The notes under the pieces are model-generated. The model saw only the letters and a list, made by a program, of their open reading frames with translations. It did not search any database and was not told the DNA's origin. From Atriophallophorus winterbourni (taxonomy: Eukaryota > Platyhelminthes > Trematoda > Plagiorchiida > Microphallidae): a stretch of DNA of 64,000 nt. A program made the position numbers and the translations under genes. Positions 38,301 through 49,471 of this stretch are shown here, piece by piece. Positions within the stretch are counted from its first letter, which is position 1. Each line of letters begins with the position of its first letter. The DNA is taken from positions 1-64,000 of the forward strand of contig JACCGJ010001876.1 of assembly GCA_013407085.1 (NCBI GenBank), written 5' to 3'.

Positions 38301-40299
38301 TAGGCAGGAGGCTTGAACACCACGAACGATGTTACTTACTGCGAACGTGAACCCCATCCATTTACCCGTGTTATTTCGAACGCGCAGAGAAAGGTTGCTA
38401 GGTGTCAGGGTCAAGTGCTTTCGGGGCTATCTTCAAGTCACGGGAATGGCAAGTAAGCGCACCTATTTTCACATCGTTTCTCATTATTCGTTTATACTTT
38501 CATGAGTTTGAACACATTCCAGAACCAGTTTGTTGTCCGATTCCGGGCTATCGGATGCGCTTTCCGATCTGGAGGAAGTTGAGCTACCCGAACAAAATGT
38601 CTCGCTTCCGGACAAGAAACTCAAAGGTTCTCGACGGCGCTCCACGAGACCCTATCACGGCCTTCATCATTTGGGAACCGCTAGAAAAGCAACCGTTCGA
38701 TTGACCGAGATCGGTCCACGGCTCACGCTACGCTTGCTCAAAGTAAGCGACTCGACAGTCCTCGCCTATTTACTTTCTTGGCGTTGTGTTAATTTCCATG
38801 CATTTCGCAGATTGAAGAAGGCCTCAATACCGGTGCGGTGCTCTATCATCGATGGCAAACACGATCGCTGTCCGAAATCACACTCCAGTCTGAACGATTA
38901 CGACAACGGGAGGCTTTGCGCGCGGCAAGACGTGCCGAGCACGAGGCTCGGCGAGCGGCGAATGAAGCAGCTCGTGAAGCGCATCGAGCGACCTGTCTGG
39001 AAGGCATGAAGCGGGCTGGACAGTTGCCTCCTCCTGCTCCGTCAACCTCTGTGCTTGATCCATCCGCGATGAATGGTGAAGCAAGTGTGAAAAGAAAATC
39101 TTCACTCAAGCAAAAAGATACCCCCATCATAGAGTCGAAGAAAGTGACATTTAAACGAAAGGTTTGTTTATCATAAATGACTGCGTGTGTGTTAGCGAAA
39201 ATTCAATTTACTTGTCATATTTTGGGCTTACACTGGGAAAGGCAAGCTTGAGTCAAAATTTTTCCGCGAAGATTTAGCTGCCATTTAGCCAAAAACTGAG
39301 GCGGACAGTTGGGTTCGTCCAATTTCAGCTGAACATTAACTGAGCCTTTTCCAGCCACTTTTCCAAGCCAATGGCTGCCCACCAGTCATTTTCCCACCGA
39401 CGTTTAAACCTTTCAGGCTTCATATACAGGACGTGTCTCAATTAGCAGAGAATACGCCGGTGAGCGCTGCGGTGTGCGTAATTATGCAGTGTTTAAATGC
39501 TGCACAGGTAACACCATGCAGCCTCGATTAACCAACGGTGGTGAGCTGCATGTAAGCACTCGCTGCCACTGCCCTTTTCTTTTATCTGTCTCGACTCAAA
39601 TAACCTGACGATATCTCCACGCATTTGCAATCTGACTGTGCGGCATTTTACATGTTTTTTTGAGGTCAGCGACCGTAAAAATGCTTCACTGCCTGATCTC
39701 GGTTGTAAACATGTGTATCCTATCGAAACAACAAAGGTAAAAAAAATCTACGCACACTACTAGATAAGTAGACCCGGATGTAACTCACTAAGATAGTTCT
39801 GCTGACACCTCGGTGTACCTGTTATTCTAACCTGGCCTGACAAAATAGTGAGCATCATTTCTAAAACAATGGGACTATGGTGCAGGCTTACCGAATATGT
39901 GGCTGTTCAAGGGATTGTAAGCCCGTGATTTATTACCGAAATTATTCTTTTTCGCTTCAATGGGTAGCTTATCTTCTAGACTCAGAGTTCCGGTTTGCTT
40001 TTAGCAGTGCATCTGATATCAACCAGAGAACAGTATACGTTCATTGTATATGTTTTCCAATCCTTGCTTGATAGCAGCTAATCGTTGAAACCATTTTGCT
40101 AATGCGAACCACTATCCGGTCGCTAATGTTGTTTTAAAGTATGACCTTTCGCTTTCCAATCTACAAGCTTACCGTGAGGGAGTTAGGGGTGTATCCTCAC
40201 ATTCTCTTTTGGCTGTGTTCCATTTTGTGAATAGCGCAAACTAGCCTTTCATTCATGGTACTGTAATATTTTTCTTTCAATTTACAGCTCTCTTCCTGA
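34145..40299 (+). CDS. PPAN: Peter Pan/SSF1 ribosome-biogenesis protein (Brix domain), six exons
   Basis: Role (family knowledge): nucleolar factor needed for 27S/32S pre-rRNA processing and 60S subunit assembly. Coding exons: 34145-34520, 34597-34907, 35791-36089, 38523-38742, 38811-39161, 40288-40299; all junctions GT/AG and in frame, giving about 522 aa against 473 in human. Seen: basic start, then SPHSFVFSRPGVGKFVRQLT, FEPFTATRLRVHRRNVLKD, VAGPLHVTHLLYL, HLVRSPHGPSLTFSVVDYSL, FTTPPLLAMTGFG, DMFQNMLPSLNVQK and IRHYNVR (Brix domain), then VRLTEIGPRLTLRLLKIEEG and CLEGMKRAG. Exon 1 carries an insert (KRLKYLNKKARHNNHGSDDN) inside the Brix domain. Introns 3 to 5 contain repeats. Confidence 0.92.
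34597..34907 (+). CDS. PPAN: PPAN exon 2
   Basis: After a 76-nt intron; encodes SGVYLHLVRSPHGPSLTFSV through MFQNMLPSLNVQK, the core of the Brix domain. Donor GTGAGG, phase 0. Confidence 0.92.
35271..35378 (+). repeat. Imperfect (GATA)n microsatellite
   Basis: About 108 nt of GATA/TAGA units with scattered changes, inside PPAN intron 2 (34908-35790). Confidence 0.95.
35791..36089 (+). CDS. PPAN: PPAN exon 3
   Basis: Acceptor AACTTTTCCAG. It encodes LKLSTIRRVLLISREVDA, then DDVIYIRHYNVRTED, a Gly-rich loop and CMEDFLTK. It replaces the family's NTIKRCLLI...LDFRHYSIK. Ends in phase 2. Confidence 0.88.
36405..37650 (-). mobile_element. RTE-like LINE, 5'-truncated
   Basis: Minus strand: RGRVEHILTLRQ, SGVRQGCTICPFFFNFVID, LDYVDDVVLLFNS (YVDD active site near 37280), then VRVVLLYGCETWTPKNEE and the 3' end ending SRKEAVVLMSLYSFTTLA. 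Order and GVRQGC/ETW motifs fit RTE. Stops and frameshifts are frequent. Confidence 0.8.
37808..37968 (-). repeat. SINE-A copy 13 (head missing)
   Basis: Runs from GTGATGTGAAAGCACAAGC to GTAGTGAGACTGTAGCGTG, then lost. Confidence 0.85.
38523..38742 (+). CDS. PPAN: PPAN exon 4
   Basis: Encodes TSLLSDSGLSDALSDLEEVE, then ATVRLTEIGPRLTLRLLK, the conserved post-Brix motif. Two in-frame acceptors six bases apart (after 38522 or 38528) are both usable. Donor GTAAGC. Confidence 0.85.
38811..39161 (+). CDS. PPAN: PPAN exon 5
   Basis: After a 68-nt intron. Encodes IEEGLNTGAVLYHRW, an Arg/Ala/Glu-rich helix, CLEGMKRAGQ and a lysine-rich end (ESKKVTFKRK). Without splicing the frame would stop at 39176; splicing at GTTTGT to 40288 is preferred because a poly(A) signal lies there. 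Confidence 0.85.
39463..39665 (+). repeat. SINE-A copy 14 (old)
   Basis: Diverged copy in PPAN intron 5; GTGGTGAGCTGCATGTAAGC and TTTTATCTGTCTCG mark it. Confidence 0.65.
40288..40299 (+). CDS. PPAN: PPAN terminal mini-exon
   Basis: Acceptor TTCTTTCAATTTACAG, then CTC TCT TCC TGA: only three codons and a stop, phase 0. The AATAAA 33 nt later supports it. Confidence 0.6.
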   Translation, partial: LSS

Positions 40300-40331
40300 C
40301 CCGCTTCGTGTATATTGTGTATACCTGAGAT

Positions 40332-40337
40332 AATAAA
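40332..40337 (+). promoter_or_regulatory. Poly(A) signal AATAAA of PPAN
   Basis: Canonical hexamer shortly after the mini-exon stop. Confidence 0.6.
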
Positions 40338-42049
40338 TGTTTACGGAAGACTTCAATCTTTCTGTTTGCAGTCTACATTTGGGTTTTCCTTTTCGACTTG
40401 CCGGGGTTTGTAATGCAAACGATATAGTTTCACAACACACTACTGAAAGCTAACAACCTCGTGTTCGTTTGAATAGTTTCGCTAACTTCTGGTGTTGGTC
40501 AATAATGAAGCGACCGGCAATAGTTTGACCCTCAATCCTCAAGTTTTGTTTATTGTTGTGAGGAAAAAAGATACAATCCGTCCTACAAATCTGAAAGATC
40601 TGAAACATGGATGTAGATCTCTTGATATCAGTCCACGACTTAGTCTCACAATCAAATTATAGCGAGGTTTAAAGTGCCAGAGAACTTCCGCTTTGAACTT
40701 TTGTCGTGTATGAAACAATTTTTCAAGGTCGCACAATTTTCCACCCTGATTGTATGCGTGTCAATGAGGCTACAGATGATGGAACAGCGCTGCTGCCTTC
40801 GTCTGCAATGCACGGATTTTTGAAAATGGGCCGTGGTGATCAGTGTTGCGGAACGCTGCTCTCCTGAGAGGTAACTTACTTTTTGTAGCATCCCTGCGCA
40901 ACCTTTGACAGATATGACGGTCAGCAATCATCTTTTGATTGATAGGGTGCTGGGATGTGAAACTTCGCAGAACTGTTCAAGGGTTTAAATCGGTAAGCGG
41001 AAGGTCTAAGTTTACCCGCTGAACTGCCTTGTGGAAACGGAAAAGGGGCACAACTGAGAGAGGCGTTTCCGTCTATTGGGGAAAATCCAGGATGGATTAC
41101 CGAGGTTTGATTCGTGTTTCTTCTCGATTTGACGCAGCGATGACATTGTTTGGTCATCTTCGGGACGTCTCATCGTCGAATAGAGGTTTTTGATTTAAAT
41201 GGCATATTTCTCGAGGAGAATATTGGCCACTTGCTGCTTCATAGTTAAACACCATGGACTTGTTGGGGGTGATCAGTTGTGCATTATGTGTGCTAAGTAA
41301 AATACTGGAGAATTGAGCAAGAAAGGAATTCAAATGAACGAATTTATATGAAAACGGGATAAGTTCTCAATAATTAATTGTAGTGCAAGCGAACTGATAA
41401 ATGATAAAATAATACAAAAAGCAAAAAATGTGTGTACATGTATGCGGAGTACTTCACGCGTAGTAAATGAGCACTTTCGATTGGATGGGATTTACTGGCC
41501 AATGGGAACCCGCACATGAATCTCCATCTATCACGAGAGATGAGATTGCACGCGACATTTAAAATGGAATGATCTCTGTTTCTTCGAAGAAGTTTTGCTG
41601 ATTATGTAATCTCGTTTGATAAGGAAATCTGCTGGAAGAATAGTTGAGAACCTCGAACTCCTTAAAGTCTGCCCTTCATAGAAATCATACTGATCCGAAA
41701 CAGTTTGATGCTGATTACTTGAACTGATTTTCTTGGAGCGAGGTTTAACCTGAAATATTAATCACGTGGACATGAAATGTAAATGATCCAAAAGAAGTGT
41801 CTGATGATTGTACCCGATTCATTAGAATACATTTCTCAACGTAACACGGCGAACAAATTCATTTTGATCACACCGAAAATACTGCCTCATATCATGTACA
41901 TGCCTGTAAGCAAACGTGAAAAAATCGTGCAAACTCTGTCCCACAACGCATTCGCCACTGTTTCATAAAACTACAAGCTCAGTACAATTGTAAATAATGA
42001 TGAATGTGAACAAGTGGTTCACTCGTAGACGATAGAACGAATATTAAAC
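40338..42049. other. Intergenic, nothing firm
   Basis: Contains a 61-codon frame at 41783-41968 (KFILITPKILPHIMYMPVSK) that I do not recognise; no repeat of this window was noticed. Confidence 0.45.
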
Positions 42050-42237
42050 CCGGTCTTTGCTCTAAAAACTTCGTACGGCTACACAGAATTCATTAATCAG
42101 ACAGCTGACCTGTTAGCAGACTTTTATGCCGGAGTTTTTGCGCCGAAATCCACGGAGCCTGATGAGGAATCAATCATTCGACTTGACCGACCGACCCTGA
42201 GTGAAGCATTGATTACTTCCTACCTGTCGATTTGGTA
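42050..42237 (+). mobile_element. Possible LINE linker/RT fragment
   Basis: Reads NPVFALKTSYGYTEF, then QTADLLADFYAGVFAPKSTE, similar to the segment just before RT in CR1-like ORF2 (compare GKAEVFASQYQSVY in the 4877-9332 element). Short and weak. Confidence 0.45.
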
Positions 42238-42285
42238 AGCTCACACAGTCTAAAGTGATGTGTTACTCGCATCCCCCGAAACAGT

Positions 42286-42612
42286 CTATTTATATTCAAA
42301 TCGAAACGTGACCATTATATGATATATATGGTAAAAACATCTTGCACGCACTGACAGTCCAATCTTACTTTTCATGACGTAGCTGGCGATGCTCTTTTGC
42401 TTAAGTTTTGACTTCGCCTCGATCTCTCTTTCGACGTCTTTTCCTTCTATCCTAAGAAATCTCCTGTAGAGATCAAGAGCACTCCTGGCATCTTTCACAG
42501 ACGGAGCTACGACTTCTGTGTCACTGTCTCCGTCCGACAATGGCACTGCGGCTGTACCAGTCACAGAGAATTCACGTGATTTTCTTGTGCGTGCGTGCAA
42601 GTCAGTTAGCAC
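42286..42612 (-). pseudogene. Possible Tigger/pogo-type transposase C-terminal fragment
   Basis: A 108-codon frame: acidic stretch (SDGDSDTEVVAPSVKDA) then SALDLYRRFLRIEGKDVERE and a QKSIASYVMKSK end. Acidic tail plus a short helical end with a QxSI-F/Y motif is reminiscent of Tigger transposases, but no catalytic residues are present. It could equally be an isolated exon. Confidence 0.25.
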
Positions 42613-42910
42613 ACTAAGCTAGGCTGCCTGTTTCAGTTCTATTCTTAGCGCACTGCAGGCCACTCTTAACGGAGCGTTGTGTTAAAGGCAAGACAAAGCG
42701 AGTTCGTTGTATGTATGAACTTTATTGAACAAACATAGCTGTTGGGAACGTGTACAGTGTTCGTAAAAGGCGAGATTCGTACGAATGTTTTAAATAGGCT
42801 TACAAAGAAGGAATTTGTTTGGGAAATCATGGTATGTTCGTTCAACCCGAGAATTCGTTGAAAACGAGTTCGTTGTAGGTGGGTTCCACTGTATATACAT
42901 TTGTACTACT

Positions 42911-43078
42911 TACTTTACTTTGTGCGACTATCTCCTCCTGGAGAATGAGTCGGCTTCAAAGAAGATTCTTGGGAATTTGGGTACAAAGCGGCGTCCGCAG
43001 CACCACTCGGCGTTTGTTCGAGTCAGCTTCTCTAGCCTTTGCACAACCAAATGCGACCTGCAAGGCAGCAGGGAGTTG
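42911..43078 (+). repeat. Rep-B copy 4 (5' end only)
   Basis: ACTTTGTGCGACTATCTCCT through CAAGGCAGCAGGGAGTTG. Confidence 0.85.
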
Positions 43079-43400
43079 TACCTATAGTTTGACTCTATGC
43101 TTATTGTAAAGTTAATTGCTTTTTCAATCCTAAATCTTGAAGTGCTACGAAAGAATTGAGCCGCAGATTATATCTGGCATACTTGACACGAAGCGATAGA
43201 GTTTACATGCTTTCATTAACTGGACAGAATGATGAACACCGCAGTTATTTTTCTGGCCATGCTTGGTACTCCACTTACACTTGGCAAATCCGTACATAAT
43301 CAGTTCTACACGCAAATGTCATTACGGTCAGGTATTCTGTTGTGTTTTCTCGGGTTGTTACATAATTTGGGATATATAGTGAACAACTTGGAAAAACCGT

Positions 43401-43471
43401 GCGAGACCCGGGAGTCGAACCCGGATCGATTGCTTGGAAGGCAACCATGATAACCGTTACACCAGTCTCGC
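43401..43471 (-). tRNA. tRNA-Gly (anticodon UCC)
   Basis: 71 nt on the minus strand. The acceptor stem GCGAGAC/GTCTCGC pairs fully. Anticodon arm GTTGC-CTTCCAA-GCAAT gives UCC. T arm CCGGG-TTCGACT-CCCGG. The A and B boxes look intact (TGGTGTAACGG, GGTTCGACTCC). No CCA is encoded, as normal in eukaryotes. Confidence 0.95.
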
Positions 43472-44021
43472 CACGGCATGCCAGTGATCGATAACTTATA
43501 TGAACCGCGGAGTGAAGCTATTTCTAGACAGGCTGTCTACCTTCCTTTACGATGCGCTTAATCTATAGCCAAACAGATGCAGTTACCGATAATTATTTGA
43601 AGAATAACTGAACCAGCCTAGTAACGGGTAAAGGGATGCACAATTGACAAGCCGCCCGGACATCGACAGAATAGAATGCCATGATGGTAAAGATACTGCG
43701 TTGATTTCTCGATTACGTTTTGTTACTGGTGGTAACAACAGCACAGTCCTAGCTCACGAGTCAGAGGCATCACACGGCTGAACGTGTATATACTATTGAT
43801 GTGTCACCAGGCTGACAAACACTTAACATCCTCGCATGTAAAATTTTTGATTGCACTATGAAGAGAAATTAAAAACACTGAAACCGGGAATTGGATTACC
43901 GCGATATCATCTGATGAAAATTAACGCAAAGAAATCAGACTTGAAAAACACGGATAAGAACGCGAACAAACTAAAAGTTACATGATAAAAAAATGCTCAT
44001 TTGCATGCATTTCCATCACAC
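43472..44021. other. Intergenic, nothing recognised
   Basis: No coding frame or shared repeat seen. Confidence 0.5.
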
Positions 44022-44188
44022 ACCCACGAGCAGCTAAATTGATTTGCCACTGGTATTGAGCTGCATGCGGAAGCGCCCTGAAGTCTCAATGCTATTTTTC
44101 CTTTCCCGATATCTGTCTAAGCCTGGGCATCCTGACAGCACCTTGCCTGGCTTTAGGCTTGTGATGTCATACATACAAACAAACATAC
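44022..44188 (+). repeat. SINE-A copy 15
   Basis: Head truncated; TTTGCCACTGGTATTGAGC to GTCATACATACAAAC, with a clear CATA-type tail. Confidence 0.75.
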
Positions 44189-44403
44189 TTTGGGCAATTT
44201 TGACCAAATATGTACATCACAGGCGCAAGTTAATTTCATGTTCCATGGCGTTTCACGTAGCTATACAGTCTGATTGGAGAATAGCAGTGATGAGCCAATG
44301 GTGGCATTTGCATACTGTCGTCAGCAGCACAGAAGAGCGCGCGCTTCTTCCCAGCCTGGATAAGGCGCTTTGTACTGTGTCTCAGTGAGGAACACCTATT
44401 CTG

Positions 44404-44490
44404 CTGATGATGGCATCTAGCCTGATGACGAAACGTCCACCAACAACTACACAAGCTCGGCGAACACCATCTGAACAACAACACCTATTC
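44404..44490 (+). mobile_element. Penelope terminal-repeat fragment with decayed hammerhead
   Basis: Core CTGATGA 44404-44410, extra T, imperfect stem II (GGCATC/GATGAC, one G-A mismatch), GAAA 44430-44433, then CGTC. Stem I is weak. The downstream CAAGCTCGGCGAACACC parallels CAAGCTCGGAGAACATA in the 31333-31430 repeat. The frame SSLMTKRPPTTTQARRTPS mirrors SLATKRPMQTQQARRTYPS. So it is a diverged Penelope end. Confidence 0.65.
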
Positions 44491-45282
44491 CCGCTTAACT
44501 GACATTAGCTAAGGGATGCATCTTCCTTGAGTGTGCCAAACAACGTGAAGATTGTCATTGCACGCGAACCGGCAAGGTTGGAGCATAAAAATTACCATTA
44601 TCGTATCAAATATTTATTTCAAAATAATGGCGCATAAGCTATAAAACGCAAGATTAGGAACCTATTCTAGACCGGGTATGTCACAGCTCCCATCTTTCCA
44701 ACCGTAACGCCACCGTTCAAGCACCTTTGAACAGTCAAATAGAGGTTTGTTTATTTTCTTATTCACCAGGTTGTGTTGAACACACATCCAGGCGCTGAAC
44801 GTATCCCGATTGTCCAGAACAGGCGGGTGAAGCACCAGATCTATCGGAAAGCAAGTGGATAAAGGTTTGTAGTCAATGAACATATTGGGGCGAAACGATG
44901 AAATGCTTTCAACTATTTATATACGTGCTTCTGGTCTGTACATGTATGATCCAAGTAACGATACAATTGAAAACCTGCTCAGAAGCTATCATTTTTCTGT
45001 GATTTGCCTAGGCCTCGGGGTAACAGACACTGACCAACGCTGCTAATTGATGGGCACACAGCTTCACTTACGTTTATGCTATCCGTAAACCTATATTTCA
45101 TAATACTGATGAAAAATTACAAGCCTTGGATCAACAGTAAAAGCAAGATCCCAAGATGTCTGTATAGTACTGAAGTACTCTGTGGTCACACATGCTACGT
45201 GGCAAGTAGAACCGAACGATTTGAAAATGATCATACGCATACGATATGGCGATTATTCACGCCGAAATCGCATCGACTGTCA
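44491..45282. other. Intergenic, nothing recognised
   Basis: Only short frames; no repeat shared with the window. Confidence 0.45.
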
Positions 45283-45391
45283 TGGTATGAAAGCACAAAC
45301 CTGATCCCTCCAAAGTGCCGCACGGTCATAGACTGTACGTGGGCTAAGATACTGTCAGGTTGCCCAGGCCTAGACAGATATGAAAAAGACT
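45283..45391 (-). repeat. SINE-A copy 16 (tail half)
   Basis: GGTATGAAAGCACAAACCTG to AGACAGATATGAAA. Confidence 0.85.
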
Positions 45392-45570
45392 GTTATACGA
45401 AATTATGTCCAAAAAAGAGGAGCTCAATGAAGCAAGCGCATTGGGTTCACGCAGCTAATTCGATCGACGCAAGCAGGAATGCATCTGAATTGAGTAAAGC
45501 AAAACGAGCAAATGTTCGCAGCCGCTTTTCTCGTAACTATGATTGGCGAGCACGGTCAAACACCACGGGT

Positions 45571-46111
45571 TCCAAAGGTTGCCATAGCCTGGGGTGGCAG
45601 TGGGGATAAGCTCCCACTGTTTATAAAATGCTCCCATATGGCATGCGTCTCAAATAGCCTCTGACAACCAAGTCCAGCTTCTGGCCTCCACGAGCGGCTC
45701 TCCGAGCCCGGCGGAACTGCTTCTACCAACAGGAGAAGGGGCGAGGGCGAGTGACTGGCGCCTGAAAACCAGTTTGCTTCAGGCAGATGTAGCTCGTTAG
45801 CCTGGGAGGGCATTTCATCTAAGGGAAGAAAAACCCTGATTTTAAACCTCCGCTGCCTTGTGAGATACCCGATCGCGGGAAAGGCTTCGGGAGAAACCTG
45901 AGGAAAACCTGGAACAGAGTCCTGGTAGACCACCTCTTTCTGGCAACTTCCTGCTGCCTTGCAGGTTGCCACTTGGTTTTGGCAAAGGCTAGATAAGCTG
46001 ACTCGATACAACGCCGAGTGTTGCTTGTGGACGACCGCCGCTTTGTACCCAAATTCCCAGAACTTCTTTGAAGCCGACTCATCCTCCGGAGGAGGATCGT
46101 CGCACAAAGTA
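45571..46111 (-). repeat. Rep-B copy 5 (near full length)
   Basis: Reverse of copy 1 over its whole length, from GGTTGCCATAGCC to GTCGCACAAAGT. Together they define the family at about 540-560 nt. Confidence 0.85.
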
Positions 46112-46689
46112 AAAGTAATAAACACCATGGCACGGCACTTCAAAATGATGGACACTTTTAAGGGTTTACGAAGCAAATTTATAGGAAACTTCATTCTGGA
46201 ATCGAACGCCAAAAGCGCATCAAATGGCAGTCACGAAACGCAAAGGATTATGAATCCGTAAGTCGTGATTCAGCCTTGTTGATGCACGCTGTCGAGTTAG
46301 ATCATGCAGATATGTTAAGACGCGACATGAAACCATATGACGAACGCCTACGGGTGGAGGCGATCAAAATGGCCAAGGCAGACTGAACTGTGGACATTAA
46401 GATGAAATGGACAATGTACAATCTGGCGCTCAACACCGATGCAAACGAATGCACCTAATGCTAAATATTCAATCATGTTTTTCAGAGAAAATCTAGCCAT
46501 CAACCACGTCAGTCGTGAACTTTTACACTCGGGAGCCAGTGTCAACCGACCTTTACCGTGCTCACTTGTATCAGATCTCCGTTGCGCCGAGACTGGACCT
46601 TGACGTGGTGCAGCGGCTTGCGTGCCTCAATGATCCTTTGAGCGATACTGGGTGATGTCTTCGTGGCATCTTCAGAGTTACTCATACCA

Positions 46690-47005
46690 GGTTGGTCAAT
46701 GGTGAGAAGCCAGACAAACACAGTCTCCTTGTCCCTCGTGGACATTGTATACCAGAAGAGGCGTATGAATCCGCAAGGATCACCGGCTCGACTGGTTGGG
46801 ATGATGTCGGGAGTCACTGCTTGGTCTCTACCTCGCGAATGGCTTGTGAACTGTACCTACAGTATCCGGCCCCGATAGGTGCGATCCTTAATCTCGCTCC
46901 GCTGCCTTGCGGGTTAGGTTTTCGGGCCAAAGGCTTGAGGTGGGAGTCCTCAAGATGAACTCCCCTACTTCGGCCTGGGCAACCGGGTAGTATCACGCCC
47001 ACACC
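46690..47005 (+). repeat. Rep-C copy 1
   Basis: Shares CCGATAGGTGCGA, CGCTCCGCTGCCTTGCGGG and GGCAACCGGGTAGTATCA with 59703-59990. Part of its end resembles the SINE-A central block. Identity unknown. Confidence 0.7.
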
Positions 47006-47329
47006 CAAAGGGTGGCACTTTTTCATTTTTAAATGATTGTGTAAAATATATATGTATCAGATTGACGTGAATACACAGCGTTAGGTAAATTGACCAATGA
47101 TCTTAGTGTTGTCTACGTGACTTGACACCCATAGGTATACTAAAGATTGTTAGCATTAAGGCCAAAACAGAGGTGGTGGTTAGTCATGTTCCCTGTCCTG
47201 ACCGTCACCTTTGCTCTGACGAAGCTTCTGTGTCAAAAGCAAAACGTTACCCAAAACCTGCGCAACCGATTGCATACAATTTTTTTCCTATTATGATTAC
47301 ACGATTGGTCTCAAATATATTTCAACCAG

Positions 47330-47425
47330 TCTGTCTAGGCCTGGGCAACCTGACAGTATCTTAGCCCACGTGCAGTCTCTGACTGTGCGGCACTTTGCCT
47401 GCATCAGGCTTGTGCTTTCATACAT
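47330..47425 (+). repeat. SINE-A copy 17 (tail half)
   Basis: TCTGTCTAGGCCTGGGCAAC to CTTTCATACATATC; conserved. Confidence 0.9.
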
Positions 47426-47500
47426 ATCATACAAGCAGTTCGTTTTTGCTTATATATTACATTAATTACCTTGCGTTAGTCTCCCGCAACGAAGTATTAT

Positions 47501-47580
47501 GGTATGAAAGCACAAGCCTGATCCAGGCAAAGTGCCGCACAGTCAGAGACTGCACGTGGGCTAGAATACTGTCAACGAAC
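47501..47580 (-). repeat. SINE-A copy 18 (tail fragment)
   Basis: Opposite to its two neighbours; breaks off at ATACTGTCA. Confidence 0.85.
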
Positions 47581-47687
47581 ATGGGAGCTGAACGCTGGTA
47601 TGATAATCACATTCATCTTACACCTGACAGTATCCGTCCGACAATTTAGGCTACAAGCCCATTTCCTGTTTTATTATCTTTCTTAAA

Positions 47688-47785
47688 TCTGTCTAGGCCT
47701 GGGCAATCTGACAGTATCTTAGCCCACGTGTAGTCTCTGACTGTGCGGCACTTTGCCTGGATCAGGGCTTGTGCTTTCATACCAT
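47688..47785 (+). repeat. SINE-A copy 19 (tail half)
   Basis: TCTGTCTAGGCCTGGGCAAT to TTCATACCATA; nearly identical to copy 17. Confidence 0.9.
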
Positions 47786-49471
47786 AAAAGCTCATAACTA
47801 TTTCGTTTTTTCCTAAAACGCAGATTCAATATGTGATAATAACCAATGTAGAACGCAGGTAGCACACAACAGCAACATGCGGTTCGACCAACAATAAAAG
47901 GCGTATAAACAAAAGTATATGTAAAATAAGCTCATAAAAACAGAATGTATACTTTTATACAGTTTCAATGCATACGGTTTCAGAATAATATAACATGCAC
48001 AACAAAATAGACTAGTGCCAGCAAACGTTGGATTGCAGACATATCACGAAACACGACTGTTAAAAGTATCCTGGAGACGCGAGCCACGTCAAAAGAAAAC
48101 TTGTGACAAAGCGGAATGCAGCGGCAAATTTCTCAATCTAGATGTACCGAGTAGTGGACAGGCCACGTAACGGTTACTTCTGGCATTTACTAGACCGGGT
48201 TTGATAAGCAACCAGAAGGTATTCTCAAAATATATGTTGACCGTGCGAAACCAACAAGCATTCGTATTGCTATAAGCCAATGACGCTTGTGACTCTGACA
48301 GACATTTGTAGTACAGACACAATTCAGTCATAGACACATTGACCCTACGTGTTTAGAAGAACTTGCTCTTGATCGCTCACTTTGGACGTACTGTGTAAAG
48401 CGTCATCTGCACGCTGTGAGAGAGCAGATACTTCTCTCGACTGTGAGCACTGAAGGAGAGATTGTTCCTCTCGAATCGGACTATTTAGTCATTAGAAACG
48501 CCGTGGAGGATGATACCGGCAATTACCGAAAGGACGATGAAAATTGTAAAGAACCGTGAAATTCGCTGCATAAAATGAAAAGTAACCAAAAGCGTGGTCT
48601 GATATCGCTTTTGAACGAATGGTAAATCAGCTAGAACCCGCCGATTCGTATTTGCAAAATTAAGGGCCCTACCATTTGACTAGAACGACTGAGCAACAAC
48701 ACATCGCGTTGAAACAGGAGCTTGCGAAACGTTTCCAATCGACGAGTACAATTTAACTGACTAAGATGCGGAAAACTTACTGGTTTTAAAATCGATTGCA
48801 CAGGGCACGCAAGGATAGAATGAGGCGAAACCGCGTAGAAACGCATCCATTTCAACTTTTTGTTGAACTGTGGGCTTTTCCGGATAATAGGCTGCCATTG
48901 TATGCAAGAGGGACCAAGTGGCACGACCAAGCTCAGCCTTGTCGAGCGGGCATTCTGCGACAGACAGATCAGGTTCGAGAGAGAGAGTGGGGATAAAATT
49001 CAGGAGATAAAATAGAACGACGGATTAAATCAAATAAATTATTTGTTCGTGCGGATAGATTTAAAATTATTTTAACAATGAAGACTAATGCTGACTGGGT
49101 CCGTAACATACAATGAATAATAGCTGATCTTACGACTGTCAAAACGATAAGTAGCAGTCGATCATTGCAAATGTAATTTTACCAAAATGATTGCAGAAAA
49201 CTGTCATCATTTACCTAAACTGAACGGGACACGAGCGAAGTCTTGAGAATGCAAAATTGATTCAACAGTCTGTCGTGAAATAATAAAATCAACAAAAAAT
49301 AATGAATTTCAGTTGCCTGGGAAAAGCTTAACTTTTGTCTTCCACCAACGGCATCATTAAATCGTGAGACAAAAAACTGTCTCTACCCAAATTGTTGATC
49401 AAGACCCCAACATGTCGGGTTAATGAGCCGTCGAATACCAAAGCATTTTCGTTAGAAGTGGCCTTATGTAG
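47786..49471. other. Intergenic, nothing recognised
   Basis: About 1.7 kb without a convincing gene; short frames only (for example 48337-48089 minus) with no recognised domain. Confidence 0.5.

Larger units (their letters stand above)
36090..38522 (+). other. PPAN intron 3
   Basis: A 2.4-kb intron containing an antisense RTE fragment (36405-37650) and SINE-A copy 13; nothing recognised in 37969-38522. Confidence 0.75.

Noticed and set aside
45076..46212. Long frames of 177 and 218 codons on both strands
   Set aside because: They run through SINE-A and Rep-B and do not persist in other copies of these repeats.
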